A stretch of 7,591 nucleotides of DNA from an uncultured Prevotellaceae bacterium. GTDB lineage: Bacteria; Bacteroidota; Bacteroidia; Bacteroidales; Muribaculaceae. The notes under the pieces were generated by a model. It was given only the letters and a program-made list of their open reading frames with translations. It was not told the origin of the DNA and ran no database searches. The position numbers and the translations under genes were made by a program. The stretch covers positions 1 through 7,591 of the forward strand of contig CAMFSS010000094.1 of NCBI GenBank assembly GCA_945983195.1, written 5' to 3'. Shown piece by piece: positions 6,438-7,591 of the stretch. Each line of letters opens with the position of its first letter. Positions within the stretch are counted from its first letter, which is position 1.

Positions 6438-7591
6438 TTGGATCCTGACCCTCTTTCTTGCTGTTTGTCAATAATTTGCACTGCACTTGATGCAGTGAAT
6501 CCCATAATCTCCTTTAGCGCACCGACAGTGGGTGCATTGGTGGCTGTGACTATTGCTGTGCTGCTGCTGTTTCTGTCGGCGTTTATTTCAGGCTCAGAGA
6601 TAGCCTACTTTTCGATAACCAAAGACGACTGTGACACGATAGACGACGAGGACACACGCCGCCGTGTGGAGCGTCTGCTCTCCCAGCCTGAACGCCTGCT
6701 TGCCACCATACTCATTTCGAACAATCTGGTGAATGTGGCGATAGTGATACTGCTCAACTTCTTCATGACGCAGTGCCTTGTGATAGAAAGTGCAGTGGTT
6801 GACTTCGTGGTGCAATCGGTGATACTCACATTCCTGATTCTGCTATTCGGCGAAATAATTCCGAAGCTCTATGCGAGCGACAATGGTGTGCGTTTTGCCA
6901 CCTTTGCCTCGGCAGGGCTGTCGGTGCTGTTCCATCTGCTCTCGCCACTTTCGCGGCTGATGGTGCGCAGCTCCACTTTCCTCAACAAGATGGTTACGAA
7001 GCACAGCGACGAAATCTCGATGGAAGACCTCTCGCAGGCACTTGAGATATCGGACGTGAAATCGGGCGACGAGCGCGAGCTGCTGCAAGGCATACTTGAA
7101 TTTGGCGGCAAGACGGTGGCAGAAATCATGCGACCGCGCGTAGATGTGGTGGATATTGACTACAACAGTGACTTCAACGAGGTGGTTGACATAGTGGTGA
7201 CCAACGGCTATTCGCGAATGCCTGTCTATGCCGACACTCCCGACAACATTCGCGGCATACTCTACTCGAAGGACCTGCTGCCCTATATCGGTAAGACCGA
7301 TGCTAACTTCAACTGGCAGCAACTGCTGCGCGATGCCTACTTCGTGCCCGAAACGCGCATGATTGACGACCTTCTTGAGGACTTCCGCAAGAAGAAGATA
7401 CACATGGCGGTGGTAGTTGACGAATATGGCTGCACGCAGGGTATAGCCACGCTTGAAGACGTGCTTGAGGAGATAGTGGGCGACATCGACGACGAATATG
7501 ACAACGAGGAGAAGTCGTACACCAAGCTGACCGATGACACATTCATATTCGATGGAAAGACGCTGCTTGGCGACTTCTGCAAGCTGACTGG
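6438..7591 (+). CDS. gldE: GldE-like CNNM/DUF21 plus CBS-pair membrane protein (CorC/HlyC family), 3' truncated
   Basis: The reading frame is open from 6423 (after a TAA at 6420) to the window end. About 384 residues are visible of a family usually near 440. No ATG precedes the conserved region, so I place the start at TTG 6438, giving (M)DPDPLSCC, because GldE homologues commonly begin with a similar Asp-Pro-Asp motif. Later TTG (6465) or GTG (6495, 6528, 6540) starts remain possible. The DUF21/CNNM membrane domain has helices at about 32-50, 88-110, 124-142 and 153-171, with SGSEIAYFS at 51-59 and FGEIIPK at 137-143. Two CBS domains follow: TVAEIMRPR near 226 with GYSRMPVY near 257, and VVVDEYGCTQG near 325 with LEDVLEEIVGDI at 339-350. 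The start of the CorC-type C-terminal domain is reached. CNNM/CorC proteins are linked to divalent cation transport; GldE was first linked to Flavobacterium gliding and is thought to act with the lipoprotein GldD. In non-gliding gut Bacteroidales its role is unclear. Whether gldD follows is outside the window. Confidence 0.88.
   Translation, partial: MDPDPLSCCLSIICTALDAVNPIISFSAPTVGALVAVTIAVLLLFLSAFISGSEIAYFSITKDDCDTIDDEDTRRRVERLLSQPERLLATILISNNLVNVAIVILLNFFMTQCLVIESAVVDFVVQSVILTFLILLFGEIIPKLYASDNGVRFATFASAGLSVLFHLLSPLSRLMVRSSTFLNKMVTKHSDEISMEDLSQALEISDVKSGDERELLQGILEFGGKTVAEIMRPRVDVVDIDYNSDFNEVVDIVVTNGYSRMPVYADTPDNIRGILYSKDLLPYIGKTDANFNWQQLLRDAYFVPETRMIDDLLEDFRKKKIHMAVVVDEYGCTQGIATLEDVLEEIVGDIDDEYDNEEKSYTKLTDDTFIFDGKTLLGDFCKLT

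Noticed and set aside
6843..7403. A 186-codon open frame on the - strand opposite gldE
   Set aside because: It lies entirely antisense to a frame with clear DUF21 and CBS motifs, and its translation has no recognisable domain. It is a codon-bias shadow.
7419..7442. DEYGCTQG in the second CBS domain of GldE where DEYGGTSG is common
   Set aside because: This is a minor substitution in a position that tolerates change. It gives no sign of inactivation, since the surrounding LEDVLEEIVG motif is intact.

Overview
The window is from a Bacteroidales genome, most likely a gut commensal of the Muribaculaceae/Prevotella/Bacteroides type; the family-level placement is inference. The supporting signs are a SusC/SusD pair, a Bacteroidota-type promoter (TTTG plus TAnnTTTG), AT-rich gene starts without a strong Shine-Dalgarno sequence, a C-terminal segment resembling a type IX secretion (T9SS) sorting domain, and a gldE homologue. 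All four genes lie on the + strand.

Positions 1-2962 hold the end of a polysaccharide utilization locus (PUL) core. This is the C-terminal third or so of a SusC/RagA TonB-dependent transporter, then a complete SusD-like surface lipoprotein 44 bases downstream. A hairpin follows at 2980-3022. Positions 3097-6141 encode a complete secreted 1014-residue GH85 endo-beta-N-acetylglucosaminidase, with an N-x-E catalytic motif, beta-sandwich accessory domains and a T9SS-like tail. Together the three genes suggest a small PUL for host or dietary N-glycans. The GH85 enzyme would cut the glycan from the protein between the two core GlcNAc residues. SusD would capture the released glycan at the surface, and SusC would import it into the periplasm using TonB energy. 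The substrate is inferred from the enzyme family.

A strong terminator at 6213-6245 closes the PUL side. A new transcription unit then begins with a good Bacteroidota promoter (about 6306-6335), followed by a leader of about 95 nt rich in inverted repeats. It continues into gldE (6438 to the window end, 3' truncated), a CNNM/DUF21 plus CBS-pair membrane protein of the CorC/HlyC family that probably starts at TTG. I see no CRISPR array, tRNA, rRNA, transposase or phage gene. I found no clearly new system. The points most worth a second look are the SusCD-GH85-T9SS-tail arrangement and the repeated, structured leader around the start of gldE.
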